64,000 nucleotides of DNA from Nitrosomicrobium frigidum (SeqCode) (GCA_023251115.1 JAHEZK010000002.1:61914-125913); one strand, 5' to 3'; shown: positions 53,116-62,375, numbered from the stretch's first letter. The notes: generated by a model from the letters alone, not told the origin. Numbers and translations are program-made.

Positions 53116-53931
53116 TTAGACCAACTTTGATGGGGCAAAATTCCTAAGAGGATCCCTTTTGGTAGCAACATTCTGTTTATCACTTGACCCTAAACTATTT
53201 TTCAGTATTTCCTCTTTCCCTAATTCTAATGCTATATTTGATTTTAGTTTGGACTCTGATTCTAATTCTGCTCCTGGTTTTGATTGTAGTGCAGGTCCTG
53301 ATTTTGACTCGAAATTATCAAGTTTTTCAAGTGCTTGATTAATTTCCATTTCCAGATTATTTATTTTTTCTGCCTCCGTACGTAACGAATAATCTAGATT
53401 TTCTTGGCGTAATGATGAATTTGCAAAATCCTCTTTTATGATATCAGGTCGCGTCCTTTTTGGCGTAGTTGTCAATTTGAAATTTCTTTTGGAGAGCTCT
53501 GTTAATCTTGTATCTATAACTTTGATTTTGTCCTCTATTATAGAAACAAGATTGTTTTTAATTGCGCTCAAATCGTAAAGGTCTACAACCGATCGCGCAT
53601 GCTCTATTTCTTCGTCACATTTTCTTAAATCTTCACCGTACTTTAACATTAATCTGTCAAATTCTAATTGACTTAATTTACCTTCTCTAAAAGTCTCATC
53701 TACCCTTCTTGCTGAACTAGCAATGATAGATCTTTCAACTTGTAATGAATCCAACTCATTTTTCATCATCTCAAGATCAGTGCTATTTTTGGAAGTATCG
53801 AAACTGTATGCTTGCTTTGGACTCTTCATTTTATTGTACATTTTTGCAATTCTCTGCTTTCTAATTTGACGAAAAAGCACAGAGGCTATTGCACCTAATC
53901 CTATTGAAAATGATGCAACAACAAAATCCAA
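53116..53931 (-). CDS. Membrane-anchored coiled-coil protein
   Basis: The 271-residue product has one N-terminal hydrophobic segment (about 4-20) followed by a basic stretch, coiled-coil segments (about 50-100 and 170-215), and a C-terminal low-complexity tail with tandem ESKSGPALQSKPGAELESES. No enzymatic motif. It may be a structural or scaffolding membrane protein. Family not recognised. Confidence 0.75.
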   Translation of the reverse strand: MDFVVASFSIGLGAIASVLFRQIRKQRIAKMYNKMKSPKQAYSFDTSKNSTDLEMMKNELDSLQVERSIIASSARRVDETFREGKLSQLEFDRLMLKYGEDLRKCDEEIEHARSVVDLYDLSAIKNNLVSIIEDKIKVIDTRLTELSKRNFKLTTTPKRTRPDIIKEDFANSSLRQENLDYSLRTEAEKINNLEMEINQALEKLDNFESKSGPALQSKPGAELESESKLKSNIALELGKEEILKNSLGSSDKQNVATKRDPLRNFAPSKLV

Positions 53932-53980
53932 TTTAAGGTAATAAATTACAACATACTGTTAAGTCTTATCCTTAGAATGT

Positions 53981-54151
53981 CTAAGTAACTCGCCGCTTAA
54001 TCCAATCGTATTTTCGAGTTTTTGGATCTGGATATCCGCATTTTCCACATCGCTTGTCTCTTTTATGAAATGCGTTATGGCCGCATCTGCGGCACCTTAT
54101 ATGAGTGCTCTTTCGGGTAAACTTTCCCATTGAAGTTGTTCCCTTGGTCAT
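53981..54151 (-). CDS. rpl37e: Ribosomal protein L37e (eL37)
   Basis: A 56-residue basic protein, [20 protein letters not shown] then [20 protein letters not shown], with the C-x2-C...C-x2-C zinc site of eL37. It follows the LSm gene by 35 bases, the usual archaeal lsm-L37e pair. Confidence 0.95.
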   Translation of the reverse strand: MTKGTTSMGKFTRKSTHIRCRRCGHNAFHKRDKRCGKCGYPDPKTRKYDWIKRRVT

Positions 54152-54186
54152 GCAATTTTTCCTCCAAATATTCTAGACAAGTGATG

Positions 54187-54417
54187 TTAGACCGGTGGTG
54201 GAGATATCATAACAACATTATCTCCCCTTACAACAATGGTTCCAATTTCATTTGATTTTCCTTCGTCAAGTAATTCCACAGAATTGTCAAGTAGTAAATT
54301 CATATGCTGGTCAAAACCGTGTAGGTTCCCACGAATTACTTTACTTCCTTTTAGTTTTATCAGAACTATTTTACCCAAGCTCTCATCAAGTACTTTTACA
54401 GCCATGTCAACGGACAT
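54187..54417 (-). CDS. lsm: LSm (Sm-like) RNA-binding protein
   Basis: The 76-residue protein has Sm1 (VLDESLGKIVLIKLKGSKVIRGNLHGFDQHMNLLLD) and Sm2 (IGTIVVRGDNVVMISPP) motifs, including the DxHMN-type RNA-binding loop. LSm proteins form hexa/heptameric rings. It is paired with L37e. Confidence 0.95.
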   Translation of the reverse strand: MSVDMAVKVLDESLGKIVLIKLKGSKVIRGNLHGFDQHMNLLLDNSVELLDEGKSNEIGTIVVRGDNVVMISPPPV

Positions 54418-54591
54418 CTATATCACTACCTATGGTATTCCTTAATGAAGGTCTATATTAAAGTTAATAATAATTTTGATTTCTCTCTTGAAATAAGTAT
54501 TGTATGAATCACTAGCTCTAATTCATTTCCTATTAACTAATATTCAAAGTAAAAAAGTCTAAATTCAAAACAAAACCATAGCAAAATCAGA

Positions 54592-55290
54592 TCATCTGCT
54601 TAGTTCATCCAGCTCCTTTATCGACCTTATAATATTCTTAATTGCTATGGACATTATTTTTCTACCATCTAGCCTATTTGCTTTAGTAGGATCACCCCAA
54701 ACACCATTTTTTGTAATCTTAAATGACGATGGATTATTCAGGAATGTAGAATATGTAGCATGCAATCTTTTTGTATCTGAATATCCGCGCTTGGCTTTAT
54801 GCATCTGGACCAGCTGTGGATTGATAGACAGCATTAAGGAAGTTTCAACAAAACCTGCATGATCAAATTCCCTTTCTATCAAATTCCAATAGTTAATACC
54901 AAATACACTCAAATTTGGATTCTTGCTTGCTACCTTTTGAGGAACGTATTGTAATACTCCCATGTTTCCGTGGTGGCCATTTAATATGAATACAGTGCTA
55001 AAGCCATTTTCTGCCAATGAAACACAAATCTGAGTCAAGAGCTCTGATAGCAAATCGTTACTTATTGAAATGTTGAAAAAGGGTTTGTGCTCATATGATA
55101 CCCCGTAGGGAATACCGGGTAGAACATGAGCTGGAATTTTTTTTGAGATTTGGTTCGCCAAATATTCTGCAATCAATATATCAGTAGTTACTGGAAGGTG
55201 CGGTCCATGTTGTTCTATGGAACCCAGCGGGATTATTACTCTCCTTTTTTTGTTTTTTATCTCGCTGAAATTGAGGTTGTATATTGACAA
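54592..55290 (-). CDS. Creatininase-family amidohydrolase, ArfB-like
   Basis: Members hydrolyse cyclic amides or formamides. ArfB removes the formyl group from the first intermediate of archaeal riboflavin/F420 synthesis. In 232 residues: IPLGSIEQHGPHLPVTTD, FILNGHHGNMGVL (metal His) and HAGFVETSLML (Glu), all creatininase-superfamily metal ligands. The ArfB assignment rests on archaeal context (F420 producer) and length, so creatinine-type or mycofactocin-type activity cannot be excluded. Confidence 0.8.
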   Translation of the reverse strand: MSIYNLNFSEIKNKKRRVIIPLGSIEQHGPHLPVTTDILIAEYLANQISKKIPAHVLPGIPYGVSYEHKPFFNISISNDLLSELLTQICVSLAENGFSTVFILNGHHGNMGVLQYVPQKVASKNPNLSVFGINYWNLIEREFDHAGFVETSLMLSINPQLVQMHKAKRGYSDTKRLHATYSTFLNNPSSFKITKNGVWGDPTKANRLDGRKIMSIAIKNIIRSIKELDELSR

Positions 55291-55377
55291 TATCAGTAGA
55301 AATATCCAACTGAGTTATTAAACTAATCAAAACAGTTTACGTTTGAGCTCATTGGTGTCTGCTTACGTTGCCTAGTT

Positions 55378-56244
55378 TCATTTCGTGTTCTTAACCACAA
55401 CCCGACCCCAATTTACTTGGATACGGTTTTCCAAGTATAATGTTACTGCTTCTAGCAATGTTACTGCTTCTAGTTTCTGTCCCCTTCTTTTGATTGACTC
55501 TACAGTATCTCGTTGTCTAACTCTAAATGATTCCTGACAAATAATAGGTCCCTGGTCAAGGTCTTCTGTTACAAAATGGGCTGTGCAGCCAACGATTTTT
55601 GCCCCTCTTTCATACGCCTGGACGTATGCATATGCACCAGGAAAAGCAGGCAACAGTGATGGATGAATATTAATAATCCTATCAGGATATCTCCAAACAA
55701 AATTAGGAGTCAATATCCGCATGTATCTTCCTAGAGCTATCAAATCTACATTATAACGATCCATTATCTCCAAAATTTCAATCTCCGCATCAGTCTGCTG
55801 GGAATGCACGATGTGATAAAATGGAATTTGGTACTTTTCTGCGATAGAATTGGTAGTATTTTCGCTTCCAACAATTACAACAATATTTGCACGTATTTTC
55901 CCAGCCGCCTTTGCATCAAGCAATTTAATGAGGCAATGACTCTCTTTGCTAACAAAAATCGCAATATTCTTTAATCTTTTAGGCTCCTCATAATGGACTT
56001 TTACCTCCATTCTTAATTTTTTTGCGAGAGACTTCAGCTCTGTATCAAATGGTTCTTTTCTGAATTCGCGTTGTTGAAATGATGCCTCCAGTTGCATACC
56101 AAACAGTCCGTTGATGACCCTTTGATTAATCTGCTCAATGTTTCCATCGTTTTTGAAAATAAAGTTAGTTACATCTGCAACTACACCTTTTCTGTCTTTG
56201 CCAACTACTGTTACCTCAACTACGAGTCTGTCATTTCTGTTCAT
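55378..56244 (-). CDS. purU: Formyltetrahydrofolate deformylase
   Basis: PurU hydrolyses 10-formyl-THF to formate and THF. The 288-residue protein has an N-terminal ACT domain (about 8-80; VTVVGKDRKGVVADVTNFI) and a formyltransferase domain with LGRYMRILTP, NIHPSLLPAFPG (catalytic Asn and His) and DLDQGPIICQE (Asp). The C-terminus has a doubled LEAVT (an 18-bp tandem duplication). No other purine gene is adjacent. Confidence 0.9.
   Translation of the reverse strand: MNRNDRLVVEVTVVGKDRKGVVADVTNFIFKNDGNIEQINQRVINGLFGMQLEASFQQREFRKEPFDTELKSLAKKLRMEVKVHYEEPKRLKNIAIFVSKESHCLIKLLDAKAAGKIRANIVVIVGSENTTNSIAEKYQIPFYHIVHSQQTDAEIEILEIMDRYNVDLIALGRYMRILTPNFVWRYPDRIINIHPSLLPAFPGAYAYVQAYERGAKIVGCTAHFVTEDLDQGPIICQESFRVRQRDTVESIKRRGQKLEAVTLLEAVTLYLENRIQVNWGRVVVKNTK
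55439..55474. repeat. 18-bp tandem duplication in purU
   Basis: Bases 55439-55456 and 55457-55474 differ at one position in 18 and duplicate a LLEAVT-type hexapeptide in the C-terminal helix of PurU while preserving the frame. Confidence 0.8.
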
Positions 56245-56428
56245 TATTAAAATGGATTAAAGAAAGACCTCAAAATTAAAGGATTCTAAAAAATACGCAT
56301 CAACACTAATACTTAAATAAGTTAAAACCAATTCTAATACGATGATAAATACACTTTTGGTGCATTTACATTCATACCTAATAGACTAGCAATGACATGT
56401 TCTCATTTATTGATCTTTACAATTTGGT

Positions 56429-56620
56429 TTGCAAGATATGAGTCCTGAAGCAAGACAAAAAATATTCAAAAAGTCAAGAAAGGATTTTGATTATAATAAT
56501 CCTACACGAAAATGCTCAGTATGCTATACACTATCAGGGTGGCATTGTTATACATGTAATGCAGATTTTTGTGAAATTCATTTTCACGATGAAAGACACA
56601 AGAAATTATGTAGCGTATAG
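56429..56620 (+). CDS. Small HIT-type/B-box-like zinc protein (63 aa)
   Basis: The 63-residue protein has a basic head and a Cys/His cluster: RKCSVCYTLSGWHCYTCNAD then FCEIHFHDERHKKLC (two C-x2-C pairs plus further Cys/His). The order C-x2-C, C-x2-C, C-x2-H, H-x3-C suggests a zf-HIT or B-box fold binding two zinc ions. The start is TTG 56429 or ATG 56438. Confidence 0.78.
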   Translation: MQDMSPEARQKIFKKSRKDFDYNNPTRKCSVCYTLSGWHCYTCNADFCEIHFHDERHKKLCSV

Positions 56621-56710
56621 TAGAATTCAATCCAATCTGTGAATTACTTTTTTTCTAAATCTAAGGCCAGTTTGACTAACAGCAACTGCCAGAAATGGTC
56701 CTTAATTGTG

Positions 56711-56840
56711 TGCGGGGGGTGGGATTTGAACCCACGAATCCCTAAGGAACAGGGATCTAGGAATTGAATGTAATCCATTCTAAGCTTCGCACTCGCAATT
56801 AGCGAGACCTGCGCCGTTGACCTAGCTTGGCAACCCCCGC
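56711..56840 (-). tRNA. tRNA-Leu(UAG) with two apparent introns
   Basis: The acceptor GCGGGGG pairs with CCCCCGC, the D arm is GCC...GGC, the T arm is GTGGG-TTCAAAT-CCCAC, and a long variable arm (TTCC-TTA-GGGA) fits leucine. The anticodon region is interrupted twice. CAGG (27-30) needs its partner CCTG, and a loop CTTAGAA with anticodon TAG (56780-56782) appears after an extra 22 nt (56786-56807). A further 23 nt (56755-56777) separate it from CCCTG. Removing both gives stem CAGGG/CCCTG with a 7-nt loop. Exact splice points may shift by a base or two. Confidence 0.85.
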
Positions 56841-56910
56841 ATCGAAGTCTGCCTATTGAAAGTCATTCGGCCAAATTTAACTATTATTTAGAATATATTG
56901 GTGTTTAGTT

Positions 56911-58284
56911 ATGATGAACAGGAATATGCCATTATTTGGCACCAACGGAATCAGAGGAGTATTTGGAAAAGATCTCTCACTAGATTTTTTGGTCGATGTA
57001 ACTCATGCACTGGCTTCTTACTACAAGGAAGGTTCAATCCTTGTCGGCAGAGATGGCCGTAATTCAAACAATATCATGTTCAATATTGTTACTGCAGTCC
57101 TTAATTCAAATGGAATAAACACGGTTGATTCCGGCATCTTGCCTACACCGTGTCTTCAATATGCCACAAAAAAGAATCATTTTCAAGGCGGAATCATGAT
57201 TACTGCTTCCCACAATCCTCCAGAGTATAATGGTATAAAACCTATTGCAAAAGATGGAGTTGAGATTTCAAGAGATGATGAGACCATGGTGGAACAAATT
57301 TTTAGGAACAAGGCGTTCATTAATTCGGCAAGGATTGGTGACAATTTCAAAGAAGAAATGATAATCGAAAGATACATTGATGAGGTACTGAAATTAGTAG
57401 ATACGGACAGAATCAAGCAACGCAGATTCAAAATAACAATGGATTTGGGAAATGGTGTTCAGGCGCTAGTTGCTCCAATACTTGCAAAACGACTTGGATG
57501 TACGGTAATAACTCTTAACGGAACTATTGACGGGAATTTTCCAGGTAGGGGATCAGAGCCAACTCCATCTAACCTCAATTTGCTGCGTAGTATTTCAAAA
57601 GAAACCAATTCCGATATTGGCGCTGCTTATGATGGTGATGGAGATAGATCCATCTTCTGTGATGAACAGGGAAGCATTCACTGGGGCGATAAGACCGGAA
57701 CATTATTGGCAAGATACTTAATTTCTGAAAAACATAAGGGAGCCAAAATAGTTTGCCCGATAAACACAACTGACATATTGACAAAAATTGCACAGGATAA
57801 TGGCTCTAGCGTTATTCATACAAAGGTAGGTAGTGTTGAGGTTTCTCGCGAAATGGTAAAACAAAATGCCATTATTGGCATGGAGGAAAACGGAGGTTTT
57901 ATGTATGGAATTTTGAATCAGGTTAGAGATGGTGCCCTGACAACAACACTTATGCTCGATCTAATGGCATCACAAGAAAAAACGCTCTCAGAGTTGCTAT
58001 CCACTCTTCCCATGTCCTACCAGCACAAATCAAAGTTTCATTGTTCTGATATGGCAGTGGTTCAAAAAGTAATAGAAAATGCAAAGGCTCATGGCAGTCC
58101 AATGAAGATAGAAACACTCGATGGCGTCAAGATTTGGTTTGATGAAGAAAGTTGGTTAATGCTCCGTCCCAGCGGTACTGAGCCCTTGATTAGAATGTAT
58201 GGAGAATCAACTGATGAGTTATTGATTAGTTCAAAAGTTAATGAATACACGCGGCTTGTTAACGACACACTAGGTGGAAAATAA
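56911..58284 (+). CDS. glmM: Phosphohexomutase, GlmM/phosphomannomutase family
   Basis: This alpha-D-phosphohexomutase interconverts hexose (or hexosamine) 1- and 6-phosphates. In 457 residues: the FGTNGIRGVFG start, phosphoserine 100 in MITASHNPPEYNGIK, the metal loop AYDGDGDRSIF, GMEENGGFMYG, and the C-terminal phosphate-binding RPSGTEPLIRMY. GEENGG-type sugar loops fit glucosamine- or mannose-phosphate substrates; which one is unsettled. It serves sugar-nucleotide supply. Confidence 0.9.
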   Translation: MMNRNMPLFGTNGIRGVFGKDLSLDFLVDVTHALASYYKEGSILVGRDGRNSNNIMFNIVTAVLNSNGINTVDSGILPTPCLQYATKKNHFQGGIMITASHNPPEYNGIKPIAKDGVEISRDDETMVEQIFRNKAFINSARIGDNFKEEMIIERYIDEVLKLVDTDRIKQRRFKITMDLGNGVQALVAPILAKRLGCTVITLNGTIDGNFPGRGSEPTPSNLNLLRSISKETNSDIGAAYDGDGDRSIFCDEQGSIHWGDKTGTLLARYLISEKHKGAKIVCPINTTDILTKIAQDNGSSVIHTKVGSVEVSREMVKQNAIIGMEENGGFMYGILNQVRDGALTTTLMLDLMASQEKTLSELLSTLPMSYQHKSKFHCSDMAVVQKVIENAKAHGSPMKIETLDGVKIWFDEESWLMLRPSGTEPLIRMYGESTDELLISSKVNEYTRLVNDTLGGK

Positions 58285-58366
58285 TATTTGCTCGGCAACG
58301 TTTTTAATACGCCTCCACATCTATTCAGTAGATTAAAGATGATCCCAATGGGTGATGAATTATAAA

Positions 58367-58747
58367 ATGAGTAAACCTTTTTATGTAAAATTTGAAACTC
58401 CAAAAGATCTCGTAAGTGCTGTCTATGAAGCGGTTAGAGTAGCCAAACAGAGCGGAAGTGTTAGAAAAGGGACTAATGAAACGACAAAGGCGATAGAAAG
58501 AGGAATAGGCAAATTGGTGGTAATAGCGGAAGACGTGCAGCCGCCAGAAGTTGTTGCTCACATTCCTATTATTTGCGATGAAAGGAATACTCCCTACATT
58601 TTTGTACCAAGCAAACAACAATTAGGTGAATCACTTGGAATTGAAGTTGGCTCTGCTGCAGCAACTATTATTGATGCAGGAGAAGGTCAGCATATTGTTG
58701 ACGAAGTAATTGGAACACTTTCAAGTATCAAAGACAAGAAGGAGTGA
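58367..58747 (+). CDS. rpl7ae: Ribosomal protein L7Ae (eL8)
   Basis: L7Ae binds kink-turns in rRNA and in C/D and H/ACA guide RNAs. The 126-residue protein from ATG 58367 (MSKPFYVKFETP) contains RKGTNETTKAIERGIGKLVVIAEDVQPPEVVAHIP and ICDERNTPYIFV. The frame also opens at 58352, but the later ATG is the family start. First gene of L7Ae-S28e-L24e-ndk-aIF5B, a standard archaeal operon. Confidence 0.96.
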   Translation: MSKPFYVKFETPKDLVSAVYEAVRVAKQSGSVRKGTNETTKAIERGIGKLVVIAEDVQPPEVVAHIPIICDERNTPYIFVPSKQQLGESLGIEVGSAAATIIDAGEGQHIVDEVIGTLSSIKDKKE

Positions 58748-58755
58748 TTTAACTA

Positions 58756-58971
58756 GTGAGTAAAGCTGCAGAAGTAAGGGTAACTCCAGCAGAAGTTATT
58801 CAAATAGTCGGCAGAACTGGTATAGCAGGAGAAGTAATCCAAGTTAGAGTAAAAGTTCTGGAAGGAAAGGACAAGGGTCGAATCCTCACAAGAAATGTTA
58901 AAGGCTCAGTTAGGATGAAGGACATCTTGATGTTAAGAGAAACTGAAAGAGAGGCAAGAAAGATAAAGTAG
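58756..58971 (+). CDS. rps28e: Ribosomal protein S28e (eS28)
   Basis: The 71-residue protein has the eS28 OB-fold: [20 protein letters not shown] and a C-terminal [23 protein letters not shown] start, 8 bases after L7Ae. Confidence 0.95.
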   Translation: MSKAAEVRVTPAEVIQIVGRTGIAGEVIQVRVKVLEGKDKGRILTRNVKGSVRMKDILMLRETEREARKIK

Positions 58972-58980
58972 TGATATTGA

Positions 58981-59190
58981 TTGAGCAAAGCAGCAGCGTC
59001 TCTCCGAAATTGTTTCTTTTGTGGAAAACATATTCCTACTGATGCAGGAATAATGTCAGTAAAAAATGATGGTTCTATCCAGTGGACATGTTCATCTAAA
59101 TGTAAAAAGAACATGAAGTTAAAACGAGATCCAAGAAAACTGAAATGGACTCGAAAGTACGTAAAGGGCGGAATTAAGGTCAAAAAATAA
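58981..59190 (+). CDS. rpl24e: Ribosomal protein L24e (eL24)
   Basis: The 69-residue protein has a Cys4 zinc site, C-x2-C in RNCFFCGKHI and C-x3-C in WTCSSKCKKNM, and the basic RDPRKLKWTRKY tail of eL24. TTG start, 9 bases after S28e. Confidence 0.95.
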   Translation: MSKAAASLRNCFFCGKHIPTDAGIMSVKNDGSIQWTCSSKCKKNMKLKRDPRKLKWTRKYVKGGIKVKK

Positions 59191-59200
59191 GAGCTAGGAA

Positions 59201-59608
59201 ATGTCTAATTTAGAGCAAACCCTCATTGTGGTAAAACCTGATGGCTTCAAGAAGGGTATTGTTGGAAAAATTATTTCCAGATTCGAAGAGAAGGGTTTTC
59301 AGATAATGAATCTCAAGTCGTTTCAGTTTGATACAGATACGGCACGCAAATTCTACGATGCTCACAAAGACAAGCATTTTTTCAACGAGCTTGTTTCATT
59401 CATATGTTCTGGTAAAACAGTCGGGTGTATTTTGGAAGGAAACAATGCAATTTCAACAGTAAGGCTAATGGTTGGAAACACGAAGTCAACAGAAGCGCAA
59501 CCGGGGACAATCAGGGGAGATTTTGGACTCGGATTTACCGATAATATAATACATGCCTCCGACTCGGCTGAAAGCTTCATAAAAGAGTCTAAAATCATTT
59601 TTAATTAA
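59201..59608 (+). CDS. ndk: Nucleoside diphosphate kinase
   Basis: Ndk balances NTP pools. The 135-residue protein shows LIVVKPDGFKKGIVG, VRLMVGNT, PGTIRGDFGLGF and the catalytic His in NIIHASDSAES. The aIF5B start codon follows directly after its stop. Confidence 0.96.
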   Translation: MSNLEQTLIVVKPDGFKKGIVGKIISRFEEKGFQIMNLKSFQFDTDTARKFYDAHKDKHFFNELVSFICSGKTVGCILEGNNAISTVRLMVGNTKSTEAQPGTIRGDFGLGFTDNIIHASDSAESFIKESKIIFN

Positions 59609-61393
59609 GTGGAACTTCGCCAACCTGTTGTAGTAGTATTAGGTCATGTAGACTCTGGTAAAACATCCTTACTTGACAAAATTCGTGGAACGGCTGTACA
59701 ATCCAGAGAAGTGGGAGGAATAACCCAACACATTGGTGCAAGTTATTTCCCGATTGAAACAATCAAAGACATTACTGGAAAGTTATTTGACAAGCTGGCC
59801 GAATCAGAAAATCCCGTTCCAGGGTTACTCGTGATAGATACTCCCGGTCATGAAGTCTTTGCAAATCTCCGCATGAGGGGTGGTTCAGCGGCGGATATTG
59901 CCATTGTAGTAGTAGATGTCAACAAAGGACTTGAGGCGCAAACGATTGAAAGTTTGGATATATTAAAAAAGAGAAAAGTCCCATTTGTCATAGCACTCAA
60001 TAAGATAGATCAAATATCTGGTTGGAAGAAAAATGATTCGATCCTGGTTGCAGAACAATTAAAGATTCAAGATGCCTCCATTGTGTCATATTTAGATGAA
60101 AAAATTTACATTGTTGTTGGTGCCCTTTCTCGATTAGGATATAATTCTGAGGCATTCTGGCGGGTTAAAGATTTTACAAAGGAACTGGCAATTGTTCCTG
60201 TAAGTGCCGTAAGAGGAACAGGAATACCAGAACTACTGGCAGTACTGGTGGGGTTGGCTCAACAATATTTGTCCAAAAGGCTGGAGCGACATGAAACCGA
60301 AACTAGGGGTCTTGTGCTTGAAGTTAATGATGAAATAGGACTGGGACCGTCAGCAAATATTATACTTTTAGACGGTACTCTAAAGCAAGGAGACAGAATT
60401 GTTGTCGGTAAAAAAGATACTGTTACTACCACCAAAATCAAGGCGTTACTACTTCCAAAACCACTGGATGAAATGAGAGATCCTAGGGATAAATTTAGAC
60501 ATGTTGATAAAGTTACTGCTGCTGCAGGTCTGAAAGTAACCTCGCCCGACCTTGAGGGTGTACTTGCTGGAAGTCCACTCTATGTTGTTAAAAGGCCTGA
60601 GGACGAAGAAAAATTAAAAATAAGCATAGAGTCAGAGATTAGATCAGCAATAATACAAACAGAGTCAAACGGGATAATTTTGCGATGCGATACCATAGGA
60701 TCAATTGAAGCTATTACTGAACTTTTGAAAAAGGAGAACATACCAATAAGATCAGCTGATCTAGGAACTATTACTCGCAGGGATATCCTTTCTGCCTCTG
60801 CTGTTAGAGAGAAAGATCGTTACTTAGGAGTGGTTCTTGGATTCAATGTAAAGGTTTTTGAAGATGCAGAAAAGGAAGCCTTTGAAAGGAAAATAAAAAT
60901 ATTTAACGAAAAAATAATCTACAATTTAGTTAGAAGTTACTCTGAATGGGTAGATTATGAAAAAGTTCACGCAGATTCAATTATTTTTAATGAAATACCC
61001 CCTATCTGCAAATTTCAATTCATGAAGGGTTATGTTTTCAGAAGGAGCAACCCCGCAGTGTTTGGTGCCGAGATATTAGTCGGCAAATTAAGGCAAAAGA
61101 TTACTGTAATGAATGAAGATGGTAAGAAAATTGGTGTGGTGCATCAAATACAAAATGAGGGTAAAAACCTAGAAATCGCCGATAGAGGAACACAGGTGGC
61201 TCTTTCCATTAAGGAACCAACGATTGGCAGACAGATAAATGAAGGTGATGTTTTTTATACAGACCTTAACGGCAGACAAGCACGAATACTGCTGGAAAGA
61301 TTTTCAGACAAACTCAGCGAAGAGGAGCAGGAAATTTTTAATTTTATACTATCAAAAAAACGTGAATCAGATCCTGCGTTTGGATATCTGTAA
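59609..61393 (+). CDS. infB: Translation initiation factor aIF5B
   Basis: aIF5B (IF2/eIF5B) is the GTPase that promotes subunit joining. The 594-residue archaeal-length protein has the P-loop VVVLGHVDSGKTSLLDKIRG, switch HIGASYFP, IDTPGHEVFANLR, ALNKIDQI and VPVSAVRGTGIPELL, then domains II-IV. GTG start at base 59609, immediately after ndk. Confidence 0.96.
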   Translation: MELRQPVVVVLGHVDSGKTSLLDKIRGTAVQSREVGGITQHIGASYFPIETIKDITGKLFDKLAESENPVPGLLVIDTPGHEVFANLRMRGGSAADIAIVVVDVNKGLEAQTIESLDILKKRKVPFVIALNKIDQISGWKKNDSILVAEQLKIQDASIVSYLDEKIYIVVGALSRLGYNSEAFWRVKDFTKELAIVPVSAVRGTGIPELLAVLVGLAQQYLSKRLERHETETRGLVLEVNDEIGLGPSANIILLDGTLKQGDRIVVGKKDTVTTTKIKALLLPKPLDEMRDPRDKFRHVDKVTAAAGLKVTSPDLEGVLAGSPLYVVKRPEDEEKLKISIESEIRSAIIQTESNGIILRCDTIGSIEAITELLKKENIPIRSADLGTITRRDILSASAVREKDRYLGVVLGFNVKVFEDAEKEAFERKIKIFNEKIIYNLVRSYSEWVDYEKVHADSIIFNEIPPICKFQFMKGYVFRRSNPAVFGAEILVGKLRQKITVMNEDGKKIGVVHQIQNEGKNLEIADRGTQVALSIKEPTIGRQINEGDVFYTDLNGRQARILLERFSDKLSEEEQEIFNFILSKKRESDPAFGYL

Positions 61394-61416
61394 AATTAAG
61401 ATTCAAGAAAATTTTG

Positions 61417-61755
61417 TTACTGGTACTTTTCTAGTAAACCTTCTAGCCCCTTCTCGCCAACAGCGCCCACTGCTTTTTCGACTAGCTTTCCATTCATGAA
61501 TACAATGAATGTAGGAATTGCGTAGACGTCAAACCTCATTGCGACTCCCTGGTTGTCATCAACATTCAGTCTTCCAAAAATAACTTTCTCTTCATACTTT
61601 TTGGCAAGCTTGTCAAATATTGGAAGCATAAACTGACATGGCCCACACCATGTTGCCCAAAAATCTACTAGTACGGGCTTGTCACCCCCTATTACTTCGT
61701 CAAAGTTTTTTTCGGACAATTCAACAAGCGCAGGCTTATTAGAATCAGAACTCAT
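61417..61755 (-). CDS. trxA: Thioredoxin
   Basis: The 112-residue single-domain protein has the active site DFWATWCGPCQFMLP, the YAIPTFIVFMNGK cis-Pro strand and the usual GLEGLLEKY end. It is a cytosolic dithiol reductant. Confidence 0.94.
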   Translation of the reverse strand: MSSDSNKPALVELSEKNFDEVIGGDKPVLVDFWATWCGPCQFMLPIFDKLAKKYEEKVIFGRLNVDDNQGVAMRFDVYAIPTFIVFMNGKLVEKAVGAVGEKGLEGLLEKYQ

Positions 61756-61879
61756 TATTACAATTCATCATTTGAATTGATATTTAAATCTTGTAAGGCA
61801 ACAACAAAAATTTCTATCCAATGTATTGTGAGTTCTTCTAGAATGTTGACCTTGTAAAGTTTTGTGCCTTTTTGGTTCA

Positions 61880-62311
61880 CTATAAATCAAGTATGAACCT
61901 TACTTTATTCAAATATCCTTCTTGTAAAACTTCCATTTCATGGTAGGTAACCCCTTTTATTTCGGTCCTATAGCCATGTTTTGACAAGTCTATTGATTCT
62001 GTCATTGTTAATGCTGTCAGTTGATATTTGGATTCAAGTTTAGAAATTTTTATCTCAAAATTCGACATTACCTTGTTATCTATTGCGATAAGTAAGAGTA
62101 TCCTTTCCAACCAGTTGAATAATAATTCTGAATAGTCATGTCCATCTACTTCAAATTCTAATTTGCTTTTGCCACGAATTTCGCTAATTTTAAACATTAC
62201 ATTTATTGTTCCTTTAGCTGCGTACGAAAATGCTTCTTCCATGCTGTCACCGTACGCCTCGATATATGCATCAGTGACATGGTCAAGATATCTGTAACCT
62301 CCAGCCAACAA
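61880..62311 (-). CDS. Archease
   Basis: Archease activates the RtcB tRNA-splicing ligase, which matters here because introns in tRNAs must be rejoined. The conserved start is GGYRYLDHVTDAYIEAYGDSMEEAFSYAA, with the LFNWLERILLL segment and Asp/His metal ligands. A longer frame begins at ATG 62377 but would overlap the hisS start divergently. TTG 62311 or 62308 gives a normal ~143-residue protein and lies about 30 bases after AGTTATAATAAAG. Confidence 0.87.
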   Translation of the reverse strand: MLAGGYRYLDHVTDAYIEAYGDSMEEAFSYAAKGTINVMFKISEIRGKSKLEFEVDGHDYSELLFNWLERILLLIAIDNKVMSNFEIKISKLESKYQLTALTMTESIDLSKHGYRTEIKGVTYHEMEVLQEGYLNKVRFILDL

Positions 62312-62375
62312 TGTTTGTTTTTCTGCTGCTTTATTATAACTAATCGCAAAATCTAAATGATGACACACGATCCTC

